A stretch of 27,353 bases of DNA from JAIVHA01 sp965367295 (GTDB lineage: Bacteria > Pseudomonadota > Gammaproteobacteria > DSM-19610), in the NCBI GenBank assembly GCA_965367295.1, contig CBDUHN010000043.1, positions 1 to 27,353 on the forward strand. Reading direction: 5' to 3'. This document shows, one piece after another, positions 16,282-25,794 of the stretch (positions are counted from its first letter, which is position 1; each line of letters begins with the position of its first letter). A model generated the notes under the pieces. The model saw only the letters and a program-made list of their open reading frames with translations. It searched no databases and was not told where the DNA came from. Position numbers and translations under genes: made by a program.

Positions 16282-19074
16282 ATGAATGCCGTTCGCAGGC
16301 TGCTGGCCGAGCGCTCTGTGCTGCAGGGCGCCAATGCAGCGTATCTGGAGGATCGTTTTGAGGTCTATCTGCGCGAACCGGCGGCACTGGATCCACAATG
16401 GCGGGCCTACTTCGACGAACTGACCGGCAACCGTTCTTCGGCGAAGGTTCCACCCGCCAGCACCCGCACCAGCCCTGCCCCCACCCCGGTATGCCCGCCC
16501 GAGGCTCAGATGCAGACCGAGGTCCTGCAGCTGATCAATGCCTACCGGGTGCGCGGCCACCAGCAGGCGGACCTCGATCCGCTGCGCATTTACGATCGTC
16601 CACCGGTGCCGGATCTCGATCTGGCCTTTCATGGGCTGGGTGAGGCGCACCTCGACCAGGTATTCAATACCGGTTCCCTGGTGGGGCCGGAGCAGCGCAG
16701 CCTGCGTGACATCGTTGATCTGCTGTCCCGGGTCTATACCGGCACCATCGGTGCCGAGTACATGCACATCACCGACACCGACCAGAAACGCTGGGTTCAG
16801 TCGCGCCTGGAAGGTGCCGGTGGCGATCCCGGTTTTGATGCACAGAAGAAGCGCCATATTCTTGAACGCCTCACGGCGGCCGAAGGGCTGGAGCGCTACC
16901 TGCACACCCGCTACCTGGGCCAGAAACGTTTTTCGCTGGAGGGTGGTGATGCGATTATCCCGCTGCTCGACGAACTGATTCTGCACGCGGGCACCAATGG
17001 CACCACCGATATGGTCATCGGTATGGCCCATCGCGGTCGGCTGAATGTGCTGGTCAATACCCTTGGCAAGCAGCCCTGCGACCTGTTCCAGGAATTCGAG
17101 GGCAAGCACCAGTTGCGCGAGGACGCCGGTTCCGGCGATGTGAAATACCACATGGGGTTTTCCGCCAACACGGAAACGCCGGGTGGACCGGTGCACGTGG
17201 CACTGGCGTTCAATCCTTCCCATCTTGAGATCATCGGTCCGGTTGTTGAAGGATCGGTGCGGGCGCGCCAGCAACGTGCCCGTGACCGGCGTGGCAACCG
17301 GGTGATCCCGGTGCTACTGCATGGCGATTCGGCCTTTGCCGGCCAGGGCGTGGTGATGGAAAACTTCAGCATGTCCCAGGCGCGCGGCTTCAGTACCGGC
17401 GGCACGGTGCATGTAGTCATCAATAACCAGATCGGCTTTACCACCAGCAATCCGGTTGATACCCGTTCCACCCTGTATTGCACCGATGTGGCGAAGATGG
17501 TGCAGGCACCGATCTTTCACGTGAACGGCGACGATCCGGAGGCCGTGGTCTTCGTAGCCCGACTGGCACTGGATTTCCGCATGACCTTTCGCAAGGATGT
17601 GGTCATCGATATGGTCTGCTACCGGCGCCATGGACATAACGAGGCCGACGAACCGGCCGCCACCCAGCCGCTGATGTACAAGACCATTCGCCAGCATACA
17701 CCGGTGCGCGAGCTGTATGCCGAACGCTTGATGGCACAGGGCCTGATCGACGCGGCCGAAGTGCAGCAGTTACAGGAGCAGTACCGGGCCTCGCTGGACC
17801 AGTGTTTGATCGTTTCGCCCCATTCCCAGGAAGGCATCGGTGCCACCAGTGACATCGATTGGACCCCCTACAAGGGCCACGACTGGGATGTACCCGTGAC
17901 CACCGCTATTCCCCTGGAGCGCCTGCAGGCGCTCAGCCAGCGGATGCTGACCCTGCCCACTGGCTTCGAACTGCATTCCCGCGTCGCCAACATCATGGCC
18001 GACCGTGCCAAGATGGCTGCCGGTGCGTTGCCACTGGATTGGGGCTTCGCCGAGAACCTGGCCTACGCCACACTGCTGCAGGATGGCTATGCCGTGCGAC
18101 TGTCCGGCCAGGACTGTGGTCGCGGTACCTTCTTTCACCGGCATGCCGTACTGCACAACCAGCAGAATGACGAGGTTTACATTCCGTTGCAGCACCTCGG
18201 GGAGCAGCAGGCAAAGTGCATCCTCATCGATTCGCTGCTTTCGGAAGAGGCGGTGCTGGCGTTTGAATATGGGTTTTCCACTACCGACCCCGAGGCCATG
18301 GTGCTCTGGGAGGCGCAGTTCGGTGATTTCGTCAACGGTGCCCAGGTGGTCATCGATCAGTTCATCAGTTCCGGTGAACTGAAATGGGGCCGCAAGTGCG
18401 GGCTTACCCTGTTGCTACCCCATGGCTTTGAGGGGCAGGGTGCGGAACATTCCTCGGCGCGGCTGGAGCGTTTCCTGCAGCTGTCCGCGGAACACAATAT
18501 CCAGGTCTGCGTACCCAGTACGCCGGCACAGATGTATCACATGCTGCGCCGGCAGATGCTGCGGCCCTATCGCAAGCCACTCATTGTGATGACACCGAAG
18601 AGCCTGCTGCGCCATCAGCTGTCGGTATCGAGCCTCGAAGATATCACGCATGGAGCATTCCTGCCGGTGATCCCCGAGGTGGATAGGCAGGATAAGCAGC
18701 AGGTGCACAGCCTGGTGCTCTGCGCGGGCAAGGTCTATTACGATCTGCTGGAGGCGCGTCGCAAACATCAGCGAAACGACATTGCCATCCTGCGCATCGA
18801 GCAACTCTATCCCTTCCCGCGTGAACTGCTGATGCAACAGCTGGAACAGTATCCCAATGCCATGGATATCGTCTGGTGCCAGGAAGAGCCCAAAAACCAG
18901 GGGGCCTGGTACCAGAGCCAGCACAATGTGCTGGAATGCATGCGGACCGCCCAGCATCTGCGCTATGCCGGCCGCCCCGCCTCTGCCTCACCGGCGGTGG
19001 GGCATTTTCACCTGCATATCGAACAACAACGGACCCTGGTGGCGACTGCCCTGCAGCTCGAACCGGAAGCCTGA
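16282..19074 (+). CDS. odhA: 2-oxoglutarate dehydrogenase E1 component
   Basis: A 930-residue ThDP-dependent decarboxylase, of normal length for OdhA/SucA. The N-terminal E1o segment NAAYLEDRFEVYLREP is followed by an Ala/Pro/Thr-rich linker (about 52-75). The catalytic core includes GMAHRGRLNVLVN, HGDSAFAGQGVV and the NNQIGFTTSNP cofactor region, then RRHGHNEADEP and HGFEGQGAEHSSARLERFLQ typical of the transketolase-like C-terminal half. It decarboxylates 2-oxoglutarate and passes the succinyl group to the lipoyl arm of E2 in the citric acid cycle. The open frame extends to 16225, but ATG 16282 has a good ribosome binding site (AAGGGATGGA) and matches the family N-terminus. The gene is followed 12 bases later by odhB. 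Confidence 0.97.
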   Translation: MNAVRRLLAERSVLQGANAAYLEDRFEVYLREPAALDPQWRAYFDELTGNRSSAKVPPASTRTSPAPTPVCPPEAQMQTEVLQLINAYRVRGHQQADLDPLRIYDRPPVPDLDLAFHGLGEAHLDQVFNTGSLVGPEQRSLRDIVDLLSRVYTGTIGAEYMHITDTDQKRWVQSRLEGAGGDPGFDAQKKRHILERLTAAEGLERYLHTRYLGQKRFSLEGGDAIIPLLDELILHAGTNGTTDMVIGMAHRGRLNVLVNTLGKQPCDLFQEFEGKHQLREDAGSGDVKYHMGFSANTETPGGPVHVALAFNPSHLEIIGPVVEGSVRARQQRARDRRGNRVIPVLLHGDSAFAGQGVVMENFSMSQARGFSTGGTVHVVINNQIGFTTSNPVDTRSTLYCTDVAKMVQAPIFHVNGDDPEAVVFVARLALDFRMTFRKDVVIDMVCYRRHGHNEADEPAATQPLMYKTIRQHTPVRELYAERLMAQGLIDAAEVQQLQEQYRASLDQCLIVSPHSQEGIGATSDIDWTPYKGHDWDVPVTTAIPLERLQALSQRMLTLPTGFELHSRVANIMADRAKMAAGALPLDWGFAENLAYATLLQDGYAVRLSGQDCGRGTFFHRHAVLHNQQNDEVYIPLQHLGEQQAKCILIDSLLSEEAVLAFEYGFSTTDPEAMVLWEAQFGDFVNGAQVVIDQFISSGELKWGRKCGLTLLLPHGFEGQGAEHSSARLERFLQLSAEHNIQVCVPSTPAQMYHMLRRQMLRPYRKPLIVMTPKSLLRHQLSVSSLEDITHGAFLPVIPEVDRQDKQQVHSLVLCAGKVYYDLLEARRKHQRNDIAILRIEQLYPFPRELLMQQLEQYPNAMDIVWCQEEPKNQGAWYQSQHNVLECMRTAQHLRYAGRPASASPAVGHFHLHIEQQRTLVATALQLEPEA

Positions 19075-19086
19075 CAAGGAGCCATT

Positions 19087-20283
19087 ATGGAAGTGGAAGT
19101 GCGTGTACCCGCCCTGCCGGAATCGGTACAGGATGCCACCCTGTCCAGCTGGCACAAGCAGGCCGGCGATCATGTCGAACGTGACGAGGTGCTGGTGGAC
19201 CTGGAAACCGACAAGGTGGTGTTCGAGGTGCCGGCGCCCCAGGCCGGTGTTATCAAGGAGATTCGCTATGCCAGTGGTACGACGGTCAAGGCCGGTGAGG
19301 TGTTGGCAGTCATCGTGCCGGGCGTAACCGCTTCCACTGCGCCGCGGGCAACGGGACCAGCAGTTGCCAGTGTGCCGGCCAGCGACAGGCTCAGTCCCGC
19401 CGTGCGGCATATGCTCACTGAGCGTGGTCTCGATGCCGCGCAGATTACACCCAGTGGCAAGGATGGCCGTATCACCAAGGCGGACGTACTGGCGTTTCAT
19501 GAGCAGGCACCGGCAAAGGCGGCACCGGCGGCGGCATCCGTGTCATCGCTGCCGGTGACGAATGCGCCAGTGTCTTCCACCGGCGACGGCGTGCGTCGCG
19601 TGCCCATGAGCCGGTTGCGGGCACGGATTGCCGAGCGCATGGTGCAGGCGCAGCAGAATGCGGCCCTTCTCACCACCTTCAATGAAGTGAATCTGCAGAC
19701 GGTGATGGAGCTGCGTCGCCGCCACAAGGAGGCCTTTGAAAAACGCCACGGTATCAAGCTTGGCTTCATGTCCTTTTTTGTCAAGGCCGCGGTGGAGGCA
19801 TTGAAGCGCTTTCCGGTTATCAATGCCAGCATCGATGATGAGGATATTCTCTATCATGATTTCTACGATATAGGCGTGGCGGTCTCCACCGAGCGCGGTC
19901 TGGTGGTGCCGGTGTTGCGGGGTGCCGACCGGCTGGGGTTTGCCGATATCGAAGCGGGCATTGTCGATTTCGCCAGTCGTGCGCGGGACGCCAAACTGAC
20001 CATGGATGACCTTGCCGGCGGCACCTTCACCATCACCAATGGCGGGGTATTCGGCTCCATGCTGTCGACGCCGATTCTCAACCCGCCGCAGAGCGCCGTG
20101 CTGGGCATGCACAAGATCCAGGAACGACCGGTGGCGGAAAACGGGCAGGTGGTGATCCGGCCCATGATGTACCTGGCGCTGTCCTATGATCATCGCATTA
20201 TCGATGGTCGCGATGCGGTGCAGTTCCTGGTCGCCATCAAGGAAACCCTGGAAGATCCGGCACGTTTGCTGCTGGAGCTGTAG
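19087..20283 (+). CDS. odhB: Dihydrolipoyllysine succinyltransferase E2 of 2-oxoglutarate dehydrogenase
   Basis: A 398-residue E2 subunit with a single lipoyl domain (residues 1-80, modified Lys43 in DLETDKVVFEV), an Ala/Pro linker, the E1/E3-binding domain (about 100-138, RLSPAVRHMLTERGLD and GKDGRITKADV), a second Ala-rich linker and the acyltransferase domain (from about 170) with the catalytic DHRIIDG (His369, Asp373). It transfers succinyl groups to CoA and forms the core of the complex. One lipoyl domain and the order odhA-odhB-lpdA identify it as the succinyl rather than acetyl enzyme. A good ribosome binding site (AAGGAG) precedes ATG 19087, 12 bases after odhA. Confidence 0.97.
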   Translation: MEVEVRVPALPESVQDATLSSWHKQAGDHVERDEVLVDLETDKVVFEVPAPQAGVIKEIRYASGTTVKAGEVLAVIVPGVTASTAPRATGPAVASVPASDRLSPAVRHMLTERGLDAAQITPSGKDGRITKADVLAFHEQAPAKAAPAAASVSSLPVTNAPVSSTGDGVRRVPMSRLRARIAERMVQAQQNAALLTTFNEVNLQTVMELRRRHKEAFEKRHGIKLGFMSFFVKAAVEALKRFPVINASIDDEDILYHDFYDIGVAVSTERGLVVPVLRGADRLGFADIEAGIVDFASRARDAKLTMDDLAGGTFTITNGGVFGSMLSTPILNPPQSAVLGMHKIQERPVAENGQVVIRPMMYLALSYDHRIIDGRDAVQFLVAIKETLEDPARLLLEL

Positions 20284-20326
20284 CGACATGCACTGGTCGT
20301 GGTGACCGTGCACCTATCGATTGAAG

Positions 20327-20362
20327 TTCATTCCGACAGGGGACATGGCTTGCCGGAATGAA
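20327..20362. other. Stem-loop between odhB and lpdA
   Basis: TTCATTCCG (20327-20335) and CGGAATGAA (20354-20362) form a perfect 9-bp stem with an 18-base loop, without a T-tract. A smaller interrupted stem lies just upstream (about 20287-20311). Probably an mRNA structure that sets the relative level of lpdA, which also serves other complexes; this is inference. Confidence 0.45.
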
Positions 20363-20396
20363 TCCCTGCCTACCAACAGTCATAGAGTAAAGGACC

Positions 20397-21830
20397 ATGG
20401 AACAGAATTTCGACGTCGTGGTGATCGGGGGTGGGCCGGCCGGCTATGTCGCCGCGATCCGCTGCGCCCAGCTGGGAATGAAAACCGCCTGCATTGACGA
20501 CTGGCGCAACAGTCGCGGCATGCCGGCGCTGGGCGGCACCTGCCTGAACGTGGGTTGTATTCCCTCCAAGGCGCTGCTGCACAGCTCCGAACTGTATTAT
20601 CTGGCGCGTACCGAATTTGCCACACACGGTATCAGGACCGGTGGCCTGGGCATCGACGTGCATGCCATGCAGGCACGCAAGGACAAAGTGGTGGAGCAGC
20701 TGACCGGCGGCATCGAAGGCCTGTTCAAGGCCAACGGGGTGCAGTGGCTAAAGGGGCGCGGAAAATTACTGGCCGGGACACGGGTGGAATTTACCCCCCA
20801 TGATGGCGAGGTACTGGTCCTTGCCCCCCGGCAGGTGATTCTGGCGGCCGGCTCACGTCCCGTGGACATTGCGCAGGTTCCCATGGACGGTGAGCGTGTC
20901 GTGGATTCCAGCGGCGCCCTCGCCTTTGGCGAGGTACCGCAGCGACTCGGCATTATCGGTGCCGGTATCATCGGCCTGGAACTGGGCAGTGTATGGAACC
21001 GGCTCGGCAGCGAGGTAGTGTTGCTGGAGGCGCAGGACCATTTTCTCACCATGGCCGATGAGTCGGTTGCGCAACAGGCACTGTCGGTGTTCGGCAAGCA
21101 GGGGCTCGACATTCGTCTCGGTGCCCGGGTGCTGGGCAGCGAACTCATGCCGGATGATGTGGTGGTGAGCTATCAGCATGAAGGTGAGGAACGCAGCCTG
21201 AATGTGGACAAACTGGTGGTGGCGGTGGGGCGGCGCGCCAATACCGAAGGGCTGGTTGCTGAAGAGGCGGGGCTGGTGCTCGATGAGCGTGGGGGTATTG
21301 TGGTGGACGAATACTGTGCCACCAACATCCCCGATGTCTACGCCATCGGGGATCTGGTGCGCGGTCCCATGCTGGCCCACAAGGGTTCCGAGGAAGGCAT
21401 GGCGGTGGCCGAATCCATCGCCAGCGGAAAACCGCATGCTGTGCGCCTCGATACCGTACCCTCGGTGGTCTACACCGAACCGGAGATGGCCTGGGTCGGG
21501 GCCACCGAACAACAGCTGAAATCCCTGGGTACGCCCTACCGGGTCGGAGCCTTTCCCATGGTGGCCTCCGGGCGGGCCCGGGCCATGAACGTGAATCACG
21601 GGTTGGTGAAGATGCTGGCCCACGCCGAGACCGACGAAATCCTGGGGGTGCATATCCTCGGGCCGGGGGCTTCGGAACTGATTGCCGAGGCCGTGCTGGC
21701 GATGGAATACGCCGCCAGCAGCGAGGACCTGGCGCGTACTATCCATGCCCATCCGACCCTGTCCGAGGCCCTGCATGAAGCGGCACTGGCGGTGGATGGC
21801 CGGGCGATCCACATGGTCAACCGGCGTTGA
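20397..21830 (+). CDS. lpdA: Dihydrolipoyl dehydrogenase (E3)
   Basis: A 477-residue flavoprotein disulfide reductase. The FAD-binding GGGPAGYVAA is at 11-20, the redox-active disulfide GGTCLNVGCIPSK at 47-59 (Cys49, Cys54), the NAD-binding IGAGIIGLELGSVW in the middle, the second FAD motif VYAIGDLVRGPMLAHKGSEE, and the C-terminal HAHPTLSEALHEA with the catalytic His452-Glu457 pair. It reoxidises the lipoyl arm of E2 using NAD. The insert DDWRNSRGMPALGG before the active site is common in bacterial E3 of the OGDH type. ATG 20397 has AAAGGA upstream. The 113-base gap after odhB with a stem-loop may allow separate control. It converges with the small SRPBCC-like gene. Confidence 0.97.
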   Translation: MEQNFDVVVIGGGPAGYVAAIRCAQLGMKTACIDDWRNSRGMPALGGTCLNVGCIPSKALLHSSELYYLARTEFATHGIRTGGLGIDVHAMQARKDKVVEQLTGGIEGLFKANGVQWLKGRGKLLAGTRVEFTPHDGEVLVLAPRQVILAAGSRPVDIAQVPMDGERVVDSSGALAFGEVPQRLGIIGAGIIGLELGSVWNRLGSEVVLLEAQDHFLTMADESVAQQALSVFGKQGLDIRLGARVLGSELMPDDVVVSYQHEGEERSLNVDKLVVAVGRRANTEGLVAEEAGLVLDERGGIVVDEYCATNIPDVYAIGDLVRGPMLAHKGSEEGMAVAESIASGKPHAVRLDTVPSVVYTEPEMAWVGATEQQLKSLGTPYRVGAFPMVASGRARAMNVNHGLVKMLAHAETDEILGVHILGPGASELIAEAVLAMEYAASSEDLARTIHAHPTLSEALHEAALAVDGRAIHMVNRR

Positions 21831-21847
21831 ATGCGCGCTGAGCCTGT

Positions 21848-22279
21848 CTAGCCGAACCAGGGCGCCGCTTCCGGCCGCTCGACTGGGTGTGTGCGCAGGC
21901 TATGCAGTTTTGTGGCGCCGGCTTCAAGGCCGGTTTTCCAGTCCTGTATGAACTGTTCCAGTTCGCTTCTGCGTACCGCTGGAACCTCCATTCGGTTGAG
22001 GGTGCAATGCACGATCACCGTTCCCCGCGTTGCGGGATTATCCACCGTCAGGGTCCACTGCAGGGCATTGGCGCAGCCCGGCAGGCTGAAACGTAACCCG
22101 CCCTGGATCACCTCCCGATGCACCCGGAACTGCTCACCGAACAGGCGAATGCTGTTGCGCTCGCCGTCACTGGCTGCGGTGGTGATGGTGGCACACCAGT
22201 TGGCCAGGGTATCGATGCGGATATGGCGTTGCAGGTCGTCGGGCGTGAGGTGGGCGTTGGTGGTGACGAGCCATTCCAT
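21848..22279 (-). CDS. Small SRPBCC-like protein of unknown function
   Basis: A 143-residue soluble protein without signal peptide or membrane segment. It has no motif that assigns an activity. Alternating beta-like stretches (FRVHREVIQGGLRFSLPG, TLTVDNPATRGTVIVHCTL) and a long C-terminal helix (FIQDWKTGLEAGATKL) resemble the START/SRPBCC hydrophobic-ligand fold, where such a W-x-x-GL helix closes the cavity. ATG 22279 has GGAG eight bases upstream. It lies downstream of ccsB on the same strand across a gap with a REP-like hairpin, so it may be the last gene of the resB-ccsB transcript. The fold call is tentative and its function unknown. Confidence 0.6.
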   Translation of the reverse strand: MEWLVTTNAHLTPDDLQRHIRIDTLANWCATITTAASDGERNSIRLFGEQFRVHREVIQGGLRFSLPGCANALQWTLTVDNPATRGTVIVHCTLNRMEVPAVRRSELEQFIQDWKTGLEAGATKLHSLRTHPVERPEAAPWFG

Positions 22280-22345
22280 CGGGGTTCTCCGCTGCAGGGG
22301 TGGTGAGGAGGTTCACAGTCGGGCCCGATCCCTCGACGGCCCGTT

Positions 22346-22373
22346 TGCAGGTGCGAATGAATTCGCACCTGCA
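22346..22373. repeat. REP-like palindromic element
   Basis: Perfect 12-bp arms TGCAGGTGCGAA and TTCGCACCTGCA with a TGAA loop, between ccsB and the SRPBCC-like gene. It has no T-tract. The sequence style (GTGCGAAT..ATTCGCAC) is that of dispersed REP elements in gammaproteobacteria; copy number cannot be judged from one window. Confidence 0.55.
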
Positions 22374-22391
22374 GGGTGTGATTATGCCTCG

Positions 22392-23561
22392 TTACAGCGT
22401 GCCGTAGGAGTGCAGCCCTGACAGGAACATATTCACGCCGAGGAAGGCGAACAGGGTGACGAACAGGCCGATAATCGCCCACCAGGCCATGGGTGTACCG
22501 CGCCAGCCCTTGGTCAGGCGCATGTGCAGCCAGGCGGCGTAATTGAGCCAGACGATCAGGGCCCAGGTTTCCTTGGGATCCCAGGACCAGTAACCACCCC
22601 AGGCCTCCGCCGCCCACAGGGCACCGAGGATGGTGGCGACGGTGAAAAAGGCGAAGCCCAGCGCGATGGACTTGTACATCACGTCGTCGAGCATCTCCAG
22701 GCTTGGCAGCCGTGTGGCGATGGCGCCGCCGGGTTTGGCGCGGGCGCCGATCACGTAGGCGACGCCGAGCATGGCCGACAGGGCGAAGCAGCCATAGCCG
22801 ACGAAATTGGCGGGCACATGGATCTTCATCCAGTAGCTCTGCAGCGCCGGCACCAGCGGCTGGATGTGATGGGCCTCGCGGTCAAAGGTGTACCAGAGCA
22901 GGAAACCTACAGCGGCGGAGATCACCAGTAGCACGAAGCCGCCCATGGCGCGGGTCTTGTAACGGCCTTCGTAGTAGAGATAGATCAGCGCGGTGATGAG
23001 CGAGAACAGGATGAACACCTCGTAGAGGTTGCTCACCGGGATGTGGCCCACGTCATGGCTGATGAGGTAGGACTCGCGCCAGCGTACCATCAGGCCTACC
23101 AGGCCCATGACGGTGGCGGACCAGGTCATGGCGCTGGCGACCTTGCCGACGAATTCGGAGCGGCTGACGAGGTGGATGAAATAGGTGATGGTGGCCAGCA
23201 CATAGAGGGCGCTCATCCACATGATGGCGGACTGGCTGGAGACCAGGAACTTCAGGAAGAAGTCGCTTTCCTGGATGGTCAGGTCGGTACCGTAGCGGGA
23301 GACGCCGAACAGACTGATGGCGGCCACCGCCAGGGTCAGGGCGCGGGTCGGTTTCCACAGCCAGCCCAGCGCGATGGTAGACAGCGCGGAACCCGCCAGG
23401 ATGGCCACCTCGTAGCCGTCCATCAGGCCGGAATACTCGCGATAGGTATAACCGGCACCGGCGATCACCAGGGCGGCCCACAGCCAGTCGAACCAGCTCA
23501 GGGTTTTCATAAAGGAGGGTTTGTCGAACCCGTGCATCATCTGTTGCTGTGTAACGGACAT
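22392..23561 (-). CDS. ccsB: Cytochrome c biogenesis protein CcsB (ResC/CcsA family)
   Basis: A 389-residue membrane protein with about eight or more hydrophobic helices. The heme-handling WWD signature WGGYWSWDPKETW lies at about 321-333, preceded by LWAAEA. Conserved His candidates are at 169 and 173 (SHDVGHIPVSNLYE), 248 (MKIHVPANFVGYG) and 384 (SGLHSYG). With ResB it forms the System II synthetase that moves heme outward and attaches it to CxxCH apocytochromes; the cytochrome c4 upstream is a likely client. ATG 23561 has GAGGCG upstream. resB ends 53 bases before, on the same strand. Symbol use varies (ccsA, resC, ccsB). Confidence 0.92.
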   Translation of the reverse strand: MSVTQQQMMHGFDKPSFMKTLSWFDWLWAALVIAGAGYTYREYSGLMDGYEVAILAGSALSTIALGWLWKPTRALTLAVAAISLFGVSRYGTDLTIQESDFFLKFLVSSQSAIMWMSALYVLATITYFIHLVSRSEFVGKVASAMTWSATVMGLVGLMVRWRESYLISHDVGHIPVSNLYEVFILFSLITALIYLYYEGRYKTRAMGGFVLLVISAAVGFLLWYTFDREAHHIQPLVPALQSYWMKIHVPANFVGYGCFALSAMLGVAYVIGARAKPGGAIATRLPSLEMLDDVMYKSIALGFAFFTVATILGALWAAEAWGGYWSWDPKETWALIVWLNYAAWLHMRLTKGWRGTPMAWWAIIGLFVTLFAFLGVNMFLSGLHSYGTL

Positions 23562-23614
23562 AGTACGCCTCGTCTCGCTGTAAAATTTCGTCTAACGGCC
23601 TGGATGGATCAGGG

Positions 23615-25627
23615 CTACGGCTTTATCGTCAGGTGCTGCTCCAGGGCACCGCGTAGCCGGTTGAATTCCTCGGCAAAGTCACGTTCGTGCCGGTTGCCGG
23701 TGCCGGCGAACAGCACCCGGGTATGATCCCCGTCCCGCTCCAGACGGAACCACAGGCGGAAGTGCTGGATATAGAACATCAGGAAAACTCCAATGATCAG
23801 CAGGGCACAGCCCAGATACACCACATTCTTGCCGGGGGCCCGGGCGACCTGCAGACCGGAGGCCTGGATGTGTTCGAAGCCAGTCAGTTGGGCGAAGAAG
23901 GGGGCGCCGTAATGACTCAGGGCCGAAATCGCATTCAGACTGTCGTCGAAGAACTGGGCGTCCGTTTCCTGCATATCCCGTGACAAATCGACCCCTTCCT
24001 CGCGGAGGAGTTCCGTATAGACCTCACCCAGAATGGTCTGTAGTACCTTCAGATAGGCATCCATCACCTGTCCCTGTTTGTCGGCCGGGGCGGACCGCTG
24101 GACATGGTTCATGATGGCATCGATGCCACCATTGGCGAACAGGGCCACCAGATTGACCATATTGTCGATGATCTCCTGGCGCAGCCCGGGCTTGTCGAGC
24201 TGCAGGCTTTCGAAACTGCTGCGGGTGGAGTCCTCGGCCAGGCGACGGATACGCTCTGCATCGCGTATGCGGGCATTGAATTCCAGGAAGCGGGTCAGGC
24301 CGCCGGCAGTATCGGCGGGAATGTGCAGGAAGCGGAACGGCTCCGCCGGGGTGGCGCGCATGCCGCTGATGAACATCAGGCGGCCGTCGAATTCCACCGG
24401 TGCCATGTAGTTCTGGTATTCCCGGGCGGCGCCGCTGGCATCGCGCAGCTTGAAGGTGAAACTGGGACCATAATTGCGGAATTTCTTTTCGGTGTTTTCG
24501 CCTTCTTCCACCGGGTTGATGTTGAACAGCCGGAAGTCGGTCATCTCCATGGTCAGCGGACCGGTGGCGGAGCCTACCTGCACATCCTGGAACACGGCGC
24601 TGTGGAAATCACGGGGTGTGAGCTTCGTGCTCAGCAGCGGCCAGGCCCGCACTTCCAGGCCGCTGCCGCCGTCGTTGAAGCTGGCCTGGTAGATGGCGTA
24701 GCCCTTGTAGAGCAGGGGGTGGTTCACGGCGATGGTCTTCTCTAGGGGTTCGGCCAGGTCGGGGTCGTGGATCAGCAGGTCACTTTCAAAGGACTTGGGC
24801 TGGCCGGAGAAATAATGCTCGATGCGGAAGTCTTTCACCTCGATGCGGAACGGCAGCGGCTGCACCAGGTAACCGTCGCGCAGCTGCAGGAAGGCGAGGT
24901 TGGCAGAGGTGCCTTCGGCGATGGTCACCGAGCCACGGAAGGAGGGGTTTTCCACCGGCAGCCAGCTCTTTTTCGGTACCTCCGAGGCGGGGATGTCGCG
25001 GGTCTCGATGGCGATCTGGCCGCTGCGCTCCTTGAGCTTGAGGGGCACATTGCCGTCCACCAGTCCGCCGATGCAGATGATGACGATGGCGGCATGGGTG
25101 AACAGGTAGCCAAGCCGGTTCCAGGCACCCTTCATGCCGGCATGGATGCGATGATCGCCATGGTCCTTGCTGCGCAGCCGGTAGCCGTGGGCCTGGACCA
25201 CCTGGGTCAGTTGCGCGGTGACCGTCTCTTCCGGCTGATCGAGCCGCCATTCCTGGTGGTGGTGAAAGGCGCGCAGGGAGTTCTGCTGGACGTTGAGCCG
25301 GAAATGGCGCATGTCCTTCAGCATGGTGGGTGCATTACGGTAGATGCACACGCTGGTGGACACCACCAGTGCGGCGAGAATCAGCAGAAACCAGCTGGCA
25401 CTGTAGACATCATAGAGGCCCAGTTTCTCGAACACCTCGAACCAGAAGGGGCCGAATTTGATGATGTAATTCTGATAGGGTTCGTTCTGTTTCAGCACGG
25501 TGCCTATCACCGAGGCAATGGCTACCGCCACCAGCAGGGTGATGGCCAGGTTCATCGAGCCGAGGAATTCCAGCAGGATATGGGCGCGGGAGGGGGCCGG
25601 TCGGGTGTTGCTGGTTGTGCTGCTCAC
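23615..25627 (-). CDS. resB: Cytochrome c biogenesis protein ResB
   Basis: A ResB/Ccs1 family protein of about 670 residues. The N-terminal block LLEFLGSMNLAITLLVAVAI and the conserved SVIGTVLKQNEPYQNYIIKFGPFWFEVFEKLGLYDVYS in shortened form are diagnostic (first two helices with intervening loop). A third helix SWFLLILAALVV and a fourth near the middle (YLFTHAAIVIICIGGL) precede a large periplasmic domain, and the last helix (VVYLGCALLIIGVFLMFYI) is near the C-terminus. It partners with CcsB in heme delivery. The start is uncertain: GTG 25627 gives the usual short polar leader SSTTSNTRPAPSR, while ATG 25696 would extend it by 23 residues close to the terminator of cytochrome c4. Confidence 0.92.
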   Translation of the reverse strand: MSSTTSNTRPAPSRAHILLEFLGSMNLAITLLVAVAIASVIGTVLKQNEPYQNYIIKFGPFWFEVFEKLGLYDVYSASWFLLILAALVVSTSVCIYRNAPTMLKDMRHFRLNVQQNSLRAFHHHQEWRLDQPEETVTAQLTQVVQAHGYRLRSKDHGDHRIHAGMKGAWNRLGYLFTHAAIVIICIGGLVDGNVPLKLKERSGQIAIETRDIPASEVPKKSWLPVENPSFRGSVTIAEGTSANLAFLQLRDGYLVQPLPFRIEVKDFRIEHYFSGQPKSFESDLLIHDPDLAEPLEKTIAVNHPLLYKGYAIYQASFNDGGSGLEVRAWPLLSTKLTPRDFHSAVFQDVQVGSATGPLTMEMTDFRLFNINPVEEGENTEKKFRNYGPSFTFKLRDASGAAREYQNYMAPVEFDGRLMFISGMRATPAEPFRFLHIPADTAGGLTRFLEFNARIRDAERIRRLAEDSTRSSFESLQLDKPGLRQEIIDNMVNLVALFANGGIDAIMNHVQRSAPADKQGQVMDAYLKVLQTILGEVYTELLREEGVDLSRDMQETDAQFFDDSLNAISALSHYGAPFFAQLTGFEHIQASGLQVARAPGKNVVYLGCALLIIGVFLMFYIQHFRLWFRLERDGDHTRVLFAGTGNRHERDFAEEFNRLRGALEQHLTIKP

Positions 25628-25727
25628 GGTCAGATGAGGATCCTGCGAGGTTAAATCAGGGGTATTGTACCGGCTTGTCCCGGTAAATAGGCACATAGCC
25701 TGTCAGGCTGCTGGTCTGCCACCCCTG

Positions 25728-25759
25728 GAAACGAAGAAGGGTGGCCGTAGCCACCCTTC
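25728..25759 (-). terminator. Terminator after cytochrome c4
   Basis: A perfect 10-bp stem GAAGGGTGGC/GCCACCCTTC (25736-25745 with 25750-25759) and CGTA loop lie 35 bases past the cytochrome c4 stop. Read leftward, the stem is followed by TTCGTTTCC, a modest T-rich tail. It separates cytochrome c4 from resB. Confidence 0.7.
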
Positions 25760-25794
25760 CGGTACCCATACGAAACGGCAGTCCGCAGGGCTTA

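Noticed and set aside
25628..25696. ResB start at ATG 25696
   Set aside because: The extra residues are atypical and lie close behind the cytochrome c4 terminator; GTG 25627 fits the family better, though not proven.
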